A stretch of 16,104 bases of DNA from DATJLY01 sp035518375 (GTDB lineage Bacteria > Pseudomonadota > Alphaproteobacteria > ATCC43930 > CGMCC-115725), in the NCBI GenBank assembly GCA_035518375.1, contig DATIXQ010000115.1, forward strand, positions 1-16,104, given 5' to 3'. Made by a program: the position numbers and the translations under genes. Numbering within the stretch: position 1 is the first letter of the stretch; each line of letters begins with the position of its first letter. This document shows positions 1 to 6,106 of the stretch, piece after piece. The notes beneath the pieces are model-generated. The model was given only the letters and a program-made list of their open reading frames with translations, made no database searches and was not told where the DNA came from.

Positions 1-120
1 CTTCCTAGTCAGGGGTGATCGACAACCCATAGCAGCTGACATCGCGGTTGCCAAAGACCACCTCGATTTTCTGCCGTCCCAATATGGCCGGAGGGCGACC
101 TAACCGTAACCCCGGAGGTA

Positions 121-654
121 ATGCGCGTCCTCCGAACACAAGACTGGGTTTGCATGTGTGCGTCCTTCGGACCGACTCTAACGCTGTCGTTGCGAGGAGC
201 CGAGCGACGAAGCAATCCCCATCCGGCCGGGAGATTGCTTCGCTTCGCTCGCAATGCCATTCCTGTTCGTCATGCCCGGCCTTGTGCCGGCCATGACGAC
301 AAAAACTCTATTCCGCCTGAGCGAAGCGACGCGCTGGCCGTCATTGATCCGACTATTGCGTGCGAGCAGATCAAACCGAAGGCGCTTCGTCCGCCTTCCG
401 ATTGGGCCAACTATGGTCAGATGACGCGGATCGTGCTCAACATCCTGCGCAGCTCGTCCGAACCGCAGACAACCAAAGACATCGCTTTGCAGATGATGGT
501 AGAGCGTGCGCTGAGTAAGGAAGATCAGCGGCTCCTAAATCGAATGACCAAGCGAGTTGGCGTCGCTCTTCGCCCCCAACGTGATAACGAGATTGTGCGC
601 TCGTGGCAGGGGCCCGGGATGTTTATGCTTTGGGAGATCGCGCGAGACCGTTGA
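121..654 (+). CDS. Hypothetical protein; conserved C-terminal half, N-terminus read through repeats
   Basis: The reading frame encodes 177 residues. Residues about 72-177 look like a genuine small protein: a helical, winged-helix-like stretch (TKDIALQMMVERALSKEDQ, then MTKRVGVAL) ending in a GPGMFMLWEI motif. I recall similar endings in short uncharacterised proteins of Bradyrhizobium-type genomes, but no function is known to me. Residues about 23-59 are the translation of two palindromic intergenic repeats (187-257 and 269-297) and are unlikely to be native protein. After the repeats there is no ATG, GTG or TTG in frame until Met101 (421), which lies inside the conserved part. The gene has therefore probably lost its own start, or uses a rare codon such as CTG or ATT near 334-343. 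The start at 121 is only the longest option; 154 and 421 are alternatives. Composition is less GC-rich than in the core genes. It may be a decaying gene. Confidence 0.4.
   Translation: MRVLRTQDWVCMCASFGPTLTLSLRGAERRSNPHPAGRLLRFARNAIPVRHARPCAGHDDKNSIPPERSDALAVIDPTIACEQIKPKALRPPSDWANYGQMTRIVLNILRSSSEPQTTKDIALQMMVERALSKEDQRLLNRMTKRVGVALRPQRDNEIVRSWQGPGMFMLWEIARDR
187..257. repeat. Palindromic intergenic repeat (GAAGCAATC/GATTGCTTC type)
   Basis: The arms TTGCGA (190-195) and TCGCAA (249-254) enclose inner arms GAAGCAATC (209-217) and GATTGCTTC (233-241), giving a long imperfect hairpin. From memory, this unit is a dispersed repeat in alphaproteobacterial genomes, normally between genes. Here it lies inside an open frame. 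Confidence 0.7.
269..297. repeat. Short palindromic repeat, GTCATGCCCGGC type
   Basis: A left arm GTCATGCCCGGC and a right arm GCCGGCCATGAC flank a 5-nt spacer, with one mismatch in 12 pairs. It is a shortened form of the longer repeat at 15481-15564, and one arm recurs inverted at 2267-2278. It directly follows the other palindrome at 187-257. Confidence 0.7.
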
Positions 655-696
655 TCAAATCTGCGACAACACGGCGTGCGTGTGCCGAAAAAATCC

Positions 697-727
697 TTGA
701 CAACCGCAATCTGCGGCCCTTTTGTAA
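697..727 (+). promoter_or_regulatory. Candidate promoter with an inverted repeat in its spacer
   Basis: A perfect -35 consensus TTGACA (697-702) is followed by weak -10 candidates, TTTGTA (721-726, 18-nt spacer) or TTGTAA (722-727, 19-nt spacer). The spacer holds the inverted repeat CCGCA-atc-TGCGG (704-716), which could be a repressor site. The same hairpin is followed by TTTT (720-723), so it could instead be a weak terminator for the upstream ORF. If it is a promoter, it would drive the 842-2026 gene pair with a leader of roughly 110 nt. Confidence 0.4.
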
Positions 728-763
728 ACCCAACTAGCGAAGAAATGGCTCGTTCTTAGAAAG

Positions 764-808
764 GCGGGAACCGGAAACCGTCCTCTTTCGGAGAGGACTC
801 GTCCCCGC
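764..808 (+). promoter_or_regulatory. Structured 5' leader hairpin upstream of the CxxC gene
   Basis: A perfect 7-bp stem, GTCCTCT (780-786) with AGAGGAC (792-798), closes a TTCGG loop. An outer helix can form between GCGGGA (764-769) and TCCCCGC (802-808) with one bulge. No T-run follows, so it is not an obvious terminator. It lies 33 nt before the ATG at 842. I do not recognise it as a known riboswitch class. Confidence 0.4.
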
Positions 809-841
809 AAACCTCTACGACTAAAACCAAAGGACCGAGCT

Positions 842-1090
842 ATGGCCTTGAGTTTCGCAGAGTTTCAGTCGATTCTGCGTCAAGATCAAGAGAAACTGAA
901 GGAACGCCACGCACCGGAAGGCGTTCTACAGTGCGCAGCTTGTAAAATCCCCCTCCAAGAATCGATCACGGGCAGCCGTCCCATTGATGACGGGACTCAG
1001 CACCTGTGCAGTGATTGCTATTTTGAGGAGTGGGGAGCCGAGATCGATAAGCATCCGATTATAACGCCCCGCCGCGTTCGCGGAGGGTAA
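842..1090 (+). CDS. Small CxxC/CxxC putative zinc-binding protein
   Basis: This encodes 82 residues. Two Cys pairs, Cys31-x2-Cys34 and Cys56-x2-Cys59, are 21 residues apart. This is the usual spacing of a zinc ribbon or treble-clef finger. The N-terminal 28 residues are polar and helical (FAEFQSILRQDQEKLKERH), and the C-terminus is short and basic (TPRRVRGG). There is no signal peptide or membrane segment, so it should be cytosolic. The start ATG at 842 follows AAAGGA at a usable distance. The stop is 3 nt before the TTG start of the next gene, and that gene's ribosome site GGAGGG (1082-1087) lies within the last codons here, so the two are almost certainly co-transcribed and coupled. Its role is unknown: a nucleic-acid-binding partner or a regulator of the downstream enzyme are guesses. 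Codon use is less GC-biased than in the core genes. Confidence 0.8.
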   Translation: MALSFAEFQSILRQDQEKLKERHAPEGVLQCAACKIPLQESITGSRPIDDGTQHLCSDCYFEEWGAEIDKHPIITPRRVRGG

Positions 1091-1093
1091 CGA

Positions 1094-2026
1094 TTGATCA
1101 CCCATTTCTTGGGGGCCGAGGAGGTCAACGGCTACGCTCACGATTTAGCCGAACGATTGGCCTCAACCGAATTCCCGCCCACTTGGTTCGCACTAGGCCT
1201 GTCGGGTCAAAAAATGGCCCAGGCAGTCGGCATTCATCTGCCGACCGAACTTCAAGATAAACTGCGGTTGGTGCGCGTGGCGTGCAAGCGCGACGACGCT
1301 TCAATCTCATTTATCGACAGCCTTGACGGCCTCGATCTCAAGGCGCAGCCCGTTCTTCTCCTCGATAGCGCAATACATTCCGGCAAAAGCATGTTGGTGG
1401 TGGCGGAAAAACTTCTTCAGATAGGTGTGGGCGATCTCATCACGTATGCACTGGTCCTTAAACGCGGGTCGTGCTTCATCCCCAATTATTTCGGCGTCTT
1501 GATCGATGATACGGACCGTTCGTACTTCCAGCTCGAAGCAATTCCCAACAATCGTCTCATAGCGAAAAAGAAGCCCTTCGGATTCCTGCGGACCATTCGC
1601 CAAGACGACTACGTCCGCCCGCCCATCGAAACTGACGTGCCGTCGATTACCGCTGTTACATTTGGAGATTTGATCTACGAGGCGACTGCGAAGGACGCCT
1701 TGGTGTATCTCTACATGCACAAGAATGAAGCATGCGGGTATATCGATTTCGAAATCAGAGATCGCAAGGTCTTAATCAATCTCGTCGTTTCTAGCAAAAC
1801 GTACGCCAGCCAAGGTGTGGGAACCGCACTGATTCGGTGGGCCGAAACCTGTGGCCGTTCCGCGCGTTGCGAAATGGTCGAATTATGGGCCATTCAGGAC
1901 CGAGTTCCGTTTTACAAGCACATAAAATTTGAAACAGTCTCGGGCACTCCTCCGATAATCGTAAGCGATAAGGAGCAGTACGTCTTTATGCGCCGCCGCA
2001 TTCTCTACAACACAAAAATCGACTGA
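1094..2026 (+). CDS. Phosphoribosyltransferase-like / GNAT acetyltransferase fusion protein
   Basis: This encodes 310 residues from a TTG start, supported by GGAGGG (1082-1087) 6 nt upstream. Residues about 1-170 resemble a type I phosphoribosyltransferase. A hydrophobic strand runs into the PRPP-loop-like motif VLLLDSAIHSGKS (87-99), and RGSCFIPNYFGVLIDD (124-139) resembles the later strand and substrate-side loop of that fold. The usual acidic pair before the loop is reduced to Asp91-Ser92. Residues about 185-302 look like a GNAT N-acetyltransferase: motif A has the acetyl-CoA loop Gln240-Gly-Val-Gly243-Thr-Ala245, and FYKHIKFE (273-280) matches the closing motif. Substrates are unknown. 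A fusion of these two activities suggests modification of a nucleotide, small molecule or protein, possibly in a conflict or stress system, but nothing in the sequence proves that. GC is clearly lower than in the flanks (for example 32 of 60 at 1681-1740, against 43 of 60 at 4021-4080), which suggests acquisition. No third gene is evident. Confidence 0.75.
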   Translation: MITHFLGAEEVNGYAHDLAERLASTEFPPTWFALGLSGQKMAQAVGIHLPTELQDKLRLVRVACKRDDASISFIDSLDGLDLKAQPVLLLDSAIHSGKSMLVVAEKLLQIGVGDLITYALVLKRGSCFIPNYFGVLIDDTDRSYFQLEAIPNNRLIAKKKPFGFLRTIRQDDYVRPPIETDVPSITAVTFGDLIYEATAKDALVYLYMHKNEACGYIDFEIRDRKVLINLVVSSKTYASQGVGTALIRWAETCGRSARCEMVELWAIQDRVPFYKHIKFETVSGTPPIIVSDKEQYVFMRRRILYNTKID

Positions 2027-2297
2027 CTTCCGGGATTGGGTAGCAAATTTGCCTCTACGACAAGTCCGGTCCCATTTGCGCCCGAATAGCGCAAAAGTCC
2101 AGCGACGACCAGCCATACCGTCGCCGTCAGATATGTTCTGCCTTGCCTACTCAGCATCCCTCACTTCCGCGCCGTGAAGTTTGGGTCGCTATTGTAGCGG
2201 AAACGAAACTCTATCGCTTCGAGGGGAAGGTACGGTGAGGACATGCTTCTTCTTGCGGGCTCTGGTGCCGGGCATGACATGATGGCGACGAGCGGCA
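2027..2297. other. Gene-free gap after the fusion gene
   Basis: I see no gene here on either strand. It holds a perfect 10-bp palindrome GCAAATTTGC (2043-2052) and, at 2267-2278, a single arm (GCCGGGCATGAC) of the GTCATGCCCGGC repeat in inverted orientation relative to the copy at 269. It separates convergent genes. No convincing T-tailed terminator is visible. Confidence 0.5.
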
Positions 2298-3431
2298 CTA
2301 CAGCATCCCCCGTCTCCGCCCGCTAGCGCGGTCGAAGTGCTCGGGCGCCGCGCCCGTCGTCGCCTTCTCGTAGAGCTTGCACGCAAGCTCGTCGATCGAG
2401 TGCGAGGTGATCGGGCTCACCGACGGGAACAGGTTGAAGCGCACGCCCCTGATCGCCGGGTCCTCGGCCGAGGGGAAATAGACGATCGACACGAGATAGC
2501 GCAGGTACGACAAGATCTCGCCCTTCTCGAGGATGCGGCCGATCGGGAGGCCCGGCGGCGCGCCCTTGGCGCCCTTCTCGTTCGCGTCGCGCACATCCTC
2601 CGCAACCGAGTAGTAGCCGGTGACCGGCGACGGATCGAACGCATAGACCTGGCTCAGGCGCGGCAGGCGCGGGCCCGGCGGATCGGGCGGCACATCGAGC
2701 GGCAGCGCATAAGCGAATTGCTGCGCGAGGCCCCCGCCCAGCGAATGGCCCGCGGCGAAGATCACGGTGCGTTGCTGCTCGTCCGGCGGGATGTGCGACT
2801 TGAAGGCCGCGAGAAAGGCGGGCGAAAAATCGTCCACCACCTCGTCATACTGATCGACATTGCCGGGGATCAATCGCGTGAACCAGCGCAGGTTCGAGTT
2901 CCAGTCCTGCCATGACCAGAAATCCGTGCCCTTGAACGCGACGACGACGATGGTGCGCTCGCGCGTCTTGCGCTCCCACACATCGACATAGAGGTCGAGC
3001 GCCTTCATGCGATCGAAGAGATCGGGCGCGGGAAAATCCTGCCACGAGCGCCAGCCGAGCGCGACGAGCGCGGTGTAGATCGCGGAGAATCTTTTTTGCG
3101 CGAGAGTCGCGACTTCGCCGGTCGAGAGGCTTGCGACGTCCCGCTCCTTTGCCGCGAGGTCGGGGATCGCGATATTCGAGGTGGCGCATTCGGTCTTGTC
3201 GATCGTCTCCTGCGGATAGGCCAAGGCGGCGAGCGTCGCGTATTCCCAATATTCGCGCGCGGCGCGCTCGACCGCGACGGGCGGGCTGTAGAAATAAGCG
3301 CCGGGCTTGCGCACCAGCACCGTGTCGGGATCCTGATAGAAGAAGGCGCAGCCGCCCAGCGACACGAGAAACGGCGCCGCGCAGAGCAGGGTCCACGTCC
3401 GGCCGGTCAACAGCCGCCATGCCTCGCGCAT
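2298..3431 (-). CDS. Lipase class 3-like alpha/beta hydrolase, predicted lipoprotein
   Basis: This encodes 377 residues from the ATG at 3431, which has GAGGGG just upstream. Longer in-frame starts would run into the divergent oxygenase gene. The N-terminus is a lipoprotein signal ending in the lipobox LGGC (Cys28), so the protein is probably anchored in the outer or inner membrane facing the periplasm. The class 3 lipase pattern is visible: VVVAFKGTD (162-170) before the oxyanion region, the nucleophile elbow GHSLGGG (Ser230), AFDPSPV (Asp266) as candidate acid, and SHS (His344) as candidate base. Expected activity is hydrolysis of an ester such as an acylglycerol; the real substrate is unknown. 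It stands alone on this strand, back to back with the Rieske gene across about 170 nt. The Asp and His assignments are by position and are less certain than the serine. Confidence 0.85.
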   Translation of the reverse strand: MREAWRLLTGRTWTLLCAAPFLVSLGGCAFFYQDPDTVLVRKPGAYFYSPPVAVERAAREYWEYATLAALAYPQETIDKTECATSNIAIPDLAAKERDVASLSTGEVATLAQKRFSAIYTALVALGWRSWQDFPAPDLFDRMKALDLYVDVWERKTRERTIVVVAFKGTDFWSWQDWNSNLRWFTRLIPGNVDQYDEVVDDFSPAFLAAFKSHIPPDEQQRTVIFAAGHSLGGGLAQQFAYALPLDVPPDPPGPRLPRLSQVYAFDPSPVTGYYSVAEDVRDANEKGAKGAPPGLPIGRILEKGEILSYLRYLVSIVYFPSAEDPAIRGVRFNLFPSVSPITSHSIDELACKLYEKATTGAAPEHFDRASGRRRGML

Positions 3432-3599
3432 CGTACCCCTCGCGCCGCCCGCGTGCCTGGCGGCTGCATAGGCACGACACACCACGGGGCGGTCCAAGTC
3501 TGGTGTCGCGTGCGCCAGGGTTGGCGCGGTGCTCCGCCAGGCGGTTGACGGAGCGCGCGCCCCGCTCCATCGTTTTCTCGTGTGCCAAGGGAGAATGCG

Positions 3600-4811
3600 A
3601 TGACCGATGGGGTTCGCGCGGGCGATCGAGACGGCCGGGCCTATGGTCGGCCGCAGCAACATCCCGACGAAGAGCTGGCGCGCGTCGGCGCCGGCACGCC
3701 GATGGGCGAGCTGTTCCGGCGCTACTGGCTCCCGGTCGGGATCTCGAGCGAGCTGGGCAAGCGCCCGGTCAAGGTGCGCGTGCTGGGCGAGGACCTGGTC
3801 CTCTTCCGCAATCTCAAGGGTCAGCCCGGCCTGCTCTATTCACGCTGCATGCATCGCGGCACGACCTTGTTCTACGGCCATGTCGAGGACGAGGGCCTGC
3901 GCTGCTGCTATCACGGCTGGCTCTTCGGCGTCGACGGCACCTGCCTCGACCAGCCGTGCGAGCCCGATCACGGCCGCCGCCGCGACCTGGCGCGCCAGCC
4001 CTGGTATCCGGCGGCCGAGCGCTATGGCCTGATCTTCGCCTATCTCGGCCCGGCCGAGCGCCAGCCGGTGCTGCCGCGCTACGACATCCTCGAGGATCTC
4101 GACGGCGACGAAACGCTCGCGCCGACGCAAGGCGGCGCGCAAACCGGCGACCAGACGGTGCCGGAGGCACCCTATAGCTGGCTCCATCTCAACGACAACA
4201 TCATGGACCCCTATCACGTCTGGGTCCTGCACTCGACCTTCAGCGGCGCGCAGTTCGCCAACGAGTTCCAGCTCCCGCCGGAAAAGGCCGAGTTCTTCCG
4301 CGCCGAGCAGGGCGTGTGTTACTCGATCATCCGCCAGATGGCGGACGGGCGCGAATATAACCGCGTCTCCTCGTTCATGATGCCGAGCCTCATGTCGGTG
4401 CCGGCGACGCAGAATCTCGTCAACGCGCGCTCGACCCGCGTGTCGTGGATCGTGCCGATCGACGACCAGCATTTCACGACATACAGCACCGGCAAGGTGA
4501 AGCCGGGCCAGCCCGCGTTCAATCTCGTCTATCACGGCGGCAAGCTCTGGCATCAGATGAGCGAGGAAGAGCATCAGGATTTCCCCGGCGACATGGAGGC
4601 GCAGGCGGGCCAAGGCGCGATCTCGCTCCATTCCGAGGAGCATCTCGTCACGAGCGACGTCGGCATCGCCATGACGCGCCGCATGCTGCGCGAGCAGATC
4701 AAGGTAGTGGCGGCGGGCGGCAACCCGCTCGGCACCGCGTTCGACGAGAAGGACGCGATGGTGCGCGTACCGTCGGGCAATTTCTTCAAGGCGCGCACCG
4801 CCGCGGAATAG
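3600..4811 (+). CDS. Rieske non-heme iron oxygenase, alpha subunit
   Basis: This encodes 403 residues. The ATG at 3600 has AGGGAG 6 nt upstream; an in-frame GTG at 3582 lacks such a site. The N-terminal Rieske domain carries Cys83-x-His85 and Cys102-x2-His105, which bind the [2Fe-2S] cluster. The C-terminal domain has Asp203-x2-His206-x4-His211, the bridging aspartate and two iron ligands of the mononuclear site. An acidic residue around 331 (FPGDMEAQAGQG) fits the third ligand position. The QD...GQGAI...EEHL pattern resembles the phthalate 4,5-dioxygenase/vanillate demethylase branch, which insert oxygen into aromatic substrates with electrons from a separate reductase. No reductase or ferredoxin is encoded in the window. 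The neighbouring bicupin gene, same strand, may act on the product. Function at family level is secure; the substrate is unknown. Confidence 0.93.
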   Translation: MTDGVRAGDRDGRAYGRPQQHPDEELARVGAGTPMGELFRRYWLPVGISSELGKRPVKVRVLGEDLVLFRNLKGQPGLLYSRCMHRGTTLFYGHVEDEGLRCCYHGWLFGVDGTCLDQPCEPDHGRRRDLARQPWYPAAERYGLIFAYLGPAERQPVLPRYDILEDLDGDETLAPTQGGAQTGDQTVPEAPYSWLHLNDNIMDPYHVWVLHSTFSGAQFANEFQLPPEKAEFFRAEQGVCYSIIRQMADGREYNRVSSFMMPSLMSVPATQNLVNARSTRVSWIVPIDDQHFTTYSTGKVKPGQPAFNLVYHGGKLWHQMSEEEHQDFPGDMEAQAGQGAISLHSEEHLVTSDVGIAMTRRMLREQIKVVAAGGNPLGTAFDEKDAMVRVPSGNFFKARTAAE

Positions 4812-4824
4812 GCGCCGCGAAACC

Positions 4825-4940
4825 TGCGTCCTTCGACTACGCGCTCTCGCGCTCCGCTCAGGATGAGGAATCTTCCTTGGGCTTCATAAAAGGCTTCTCA
4901 TCCTGAGCGTAGGCCCGAAGGGCCGAAGTCGAAGGACGCA
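4825..4940. repeat. 116-bp palindromic interspersed repeat
   Basis: The outer arms TGCGTCCTTCGACT (4825-4838) and AGTCGAAGGACGCA (4927-4940) match perfectly over 14 bp. The inner arms CGCTCAGGATGAG (4855-4867) and CTCATCCTGAGCG (4897-4909) match over 13 bp. The whole unit can fold into one large cruciform or RNA hairpin between the oxygenase and bicupin genes. Units with these arm sequences are, from memory, widespread in Hyphomicrobiales. Confidence 0.85.
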
Positions 4941-5037
4941 CGGAGCCTTTGTCCGCGGGTTCATGCGCAGCGCCGCCCGCCTTGACTTGAGCCAAGCGCC
5001 GCCGCACCCTTTTTCCTTCGCGAGAGGAGAATTCGTC

Positions 5038-5958
5038 ATGGCGCGTCCCGTCATCATCATGAGCATCACCGACATCAGGCCCATGGGCTCGGGCGGCGCG
5101 CGCGAGGGGAACGCGACCTACAAACAATTCCCGCTCGACACCGGCGTGCCCGGCACCTCCCTCGAATTCTCGTGGAACGCCTACGACACGGGCTATGCCA
5201 CGCCGCGCCACAAGCACGCCTTCGACCAGTTCCGCTATGCCTTGGATGGCGACCGCCAGATCAAGGACGGATATCTGAAGCCCGGCGATTGCGGCTTCTA
5301 TCCCGAAGGCGTGCCCTATGGCCCGCAACTGCAGAAGATGCCGAGCACCGGCCTTGGCCTCCAGTTTCAAGGGCCCGAGGGCATTCCCTACGAAACGCAC
5401 GCGGAGCTGCGCGCGGCGCGCGAGCGCCTGTCCGCCCGCGGCGGCACGTTCGCCAACGGCGTCTATACGGTGGTCCGCGCCGACGGGCGCAAGATCAACA
5501 AGGACAGCCACATGGCGTGCTGGGAGGAAGCGGCCGGCATGAAGTTCCGCTATCCGCCGCCGCGCTTCGGCGCGCCGATCGTGGTCAAAGGAGACAACGA
5601 GCGCTGGGTCATGGACCGCAGGTTCCCGGGCGTCGAGCACAAGCATTTCGGCACGTTCGGCGACCGCCGCTCGGCCGCGCGGCTGCTGCGGCTAGAGCCC
5701 GGCGCGCGCATTCCCGCGCACGCGACCGAGGACGCCGAGATCTTCTATCTCATCGACGGCTCGATCACGTATGACGGCAAGACTTGGCTTGGCGGCAAGA
5801 CCGCCGACCGCGGCACCTACATGTACCTGCCGCACGGCGGGGCGCAGGTGAAGGAGATCGGCAGCGAGACGGGCGGCACCTTCTTCATCCTGTCGTTGCC
5901 GCTTGTCGCCGACATCGAGATGGAATTGGCGGCGACCAAGGAAAAAGTGCCGGCCTGA
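5038..5958 (+). CDS. Bicupin domain protein
   Basis: This encodes 306 residues. The ATG at 5038 is preceded by AGGAGA about 8 nt away, and conserved-looking sequence begins there; the longer frame from 4963 adds low-complexity sequence only. Two beta-barrel cupin modules are visible. The first (about 50-100) has His58-x-His60-x3-Gln64 and GDCGFYPEGVPYGPQ. The second (about 215-285) has PAHATEDAEIFYLIDG with His228 and Glu234 and a later His266 (YLPHGG), matching a typical cupin metal-ligand layout. Such proteins include ring-cleavage dioxygenases, isomerases and metal-bound sensors. Next to a Rieske oxygenase, a role in breakdown of an aromatic or related acid is plausible but unproven. There is no signal peptide, so it should be cytosolic. 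The gene lies 226 nt after the oxygenase with a palindromic repeat between, so co-transcription is possible but not assured. Confidence 0.8.
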   Translation: MARPVIIMSITDIRPMGSGGAREGNATYKQFPLDTGVPGTSLEFSWNAYDTGYATPRHKHAFDQFRYALDGDRQIKDGYLKPGDCGFYPEGVPYGPQLQKMPSTGLGLQFQGPEGIPYETHAELRAARERLSARGGTFANGVYTVVRADGRKINKDSHMACWEEAAGMKFRYPPPRFGAPIVVKGDNERWVMDRRFPGVEHKHFGTFGDRRSAARLLRLEPGARIPAHATEDAEIFYLIDGSITYDGKTWLGGKTADRGTYMYLPHGGAQVKEIGSETGGTFFILSLPLVADIEMELAATKEKVPA

Positions 5959-5970
5959 CGCGCGATCCGG

Positions 5971-5998
5971 CGCGCGCGCAACCGCCGGCACGCGCGCG
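5971..5998 (+). terminator. Possible GC-rich terminator after the bicupin gene
   Basis: CGCGCGCG (5971-5978) can pair with CGCGCGCG (5991-5998) around a 12-nt loop, starting 13 nt after the stop. Only a short TTT (6005-6007) follows, so termination strength is doubtful. A competing CCGGCG/CGCCGG pairing (5968-5973 with 5983-5988) also exists. Confidence 0.25.
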
Positions 5999-6055
5999 GC
6001 ACGCTTTGAATTGGCTGGAAAAGAACGCTACGGCTTCACTTGGCCGCGGGTGCGT

Positions 6056-6088
6056 TTGACTGTAGTGCGAAACAGGAATACTGTATTC
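6056..6088 (+). promoter_or_regulatory. Promoter with an overlapping 13-bp operator-like palindrome
   Basis: TTGACT (6056-6061) and TACTGT (6079-6084) form a -35/-10 pair with a 17-nt spacer. The palindrome GAATAC-T-GTATTC (6076-6088) covers the -10 element exactly, as a repressor site would. Transcription would start near 6091, giving a short leader to the ATG at 6107. The binding protein is unknown. Confidence 0.5.
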
Positions 6089-6106
6089 GCATTGGAGGAT
6101 ACGCAC

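Noticed and set aside
1..186. Possible fragment of a gene in the first 186 bases
   Set aside because: Short open frames exist on both strands, but none shows a recognisable motif, start signal or RNA structure; treated as intergenic.
187..297. CRISPR-like repeats
   Set aside because: The repeated units are palindromic interspersed elements that differ from each other. There are no regular spacers or multiple equal direct repeats.
3545..3573. Promoter for the Rieske gene from TTGACG at 3545
   Set aside because: The -35 is good, but the hexamer 17 nt downstream (CATCGT) does not resemble a -10, so it was not listed as a feature.
2845..3588. 247-residue minus-strand frame within the lipase gene
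   Set aside because: The alternative frame has no GHSLGG motif or lipobox and is Arg-rich. The lipase frame carries the whole catalytic pattern.
4858..5646. Minus-strand frame across the 116-bp repeat and the bicupin gene
   Set aside because: It translates the palindrome and the antisense of a well-supported gene, with no conserved features.
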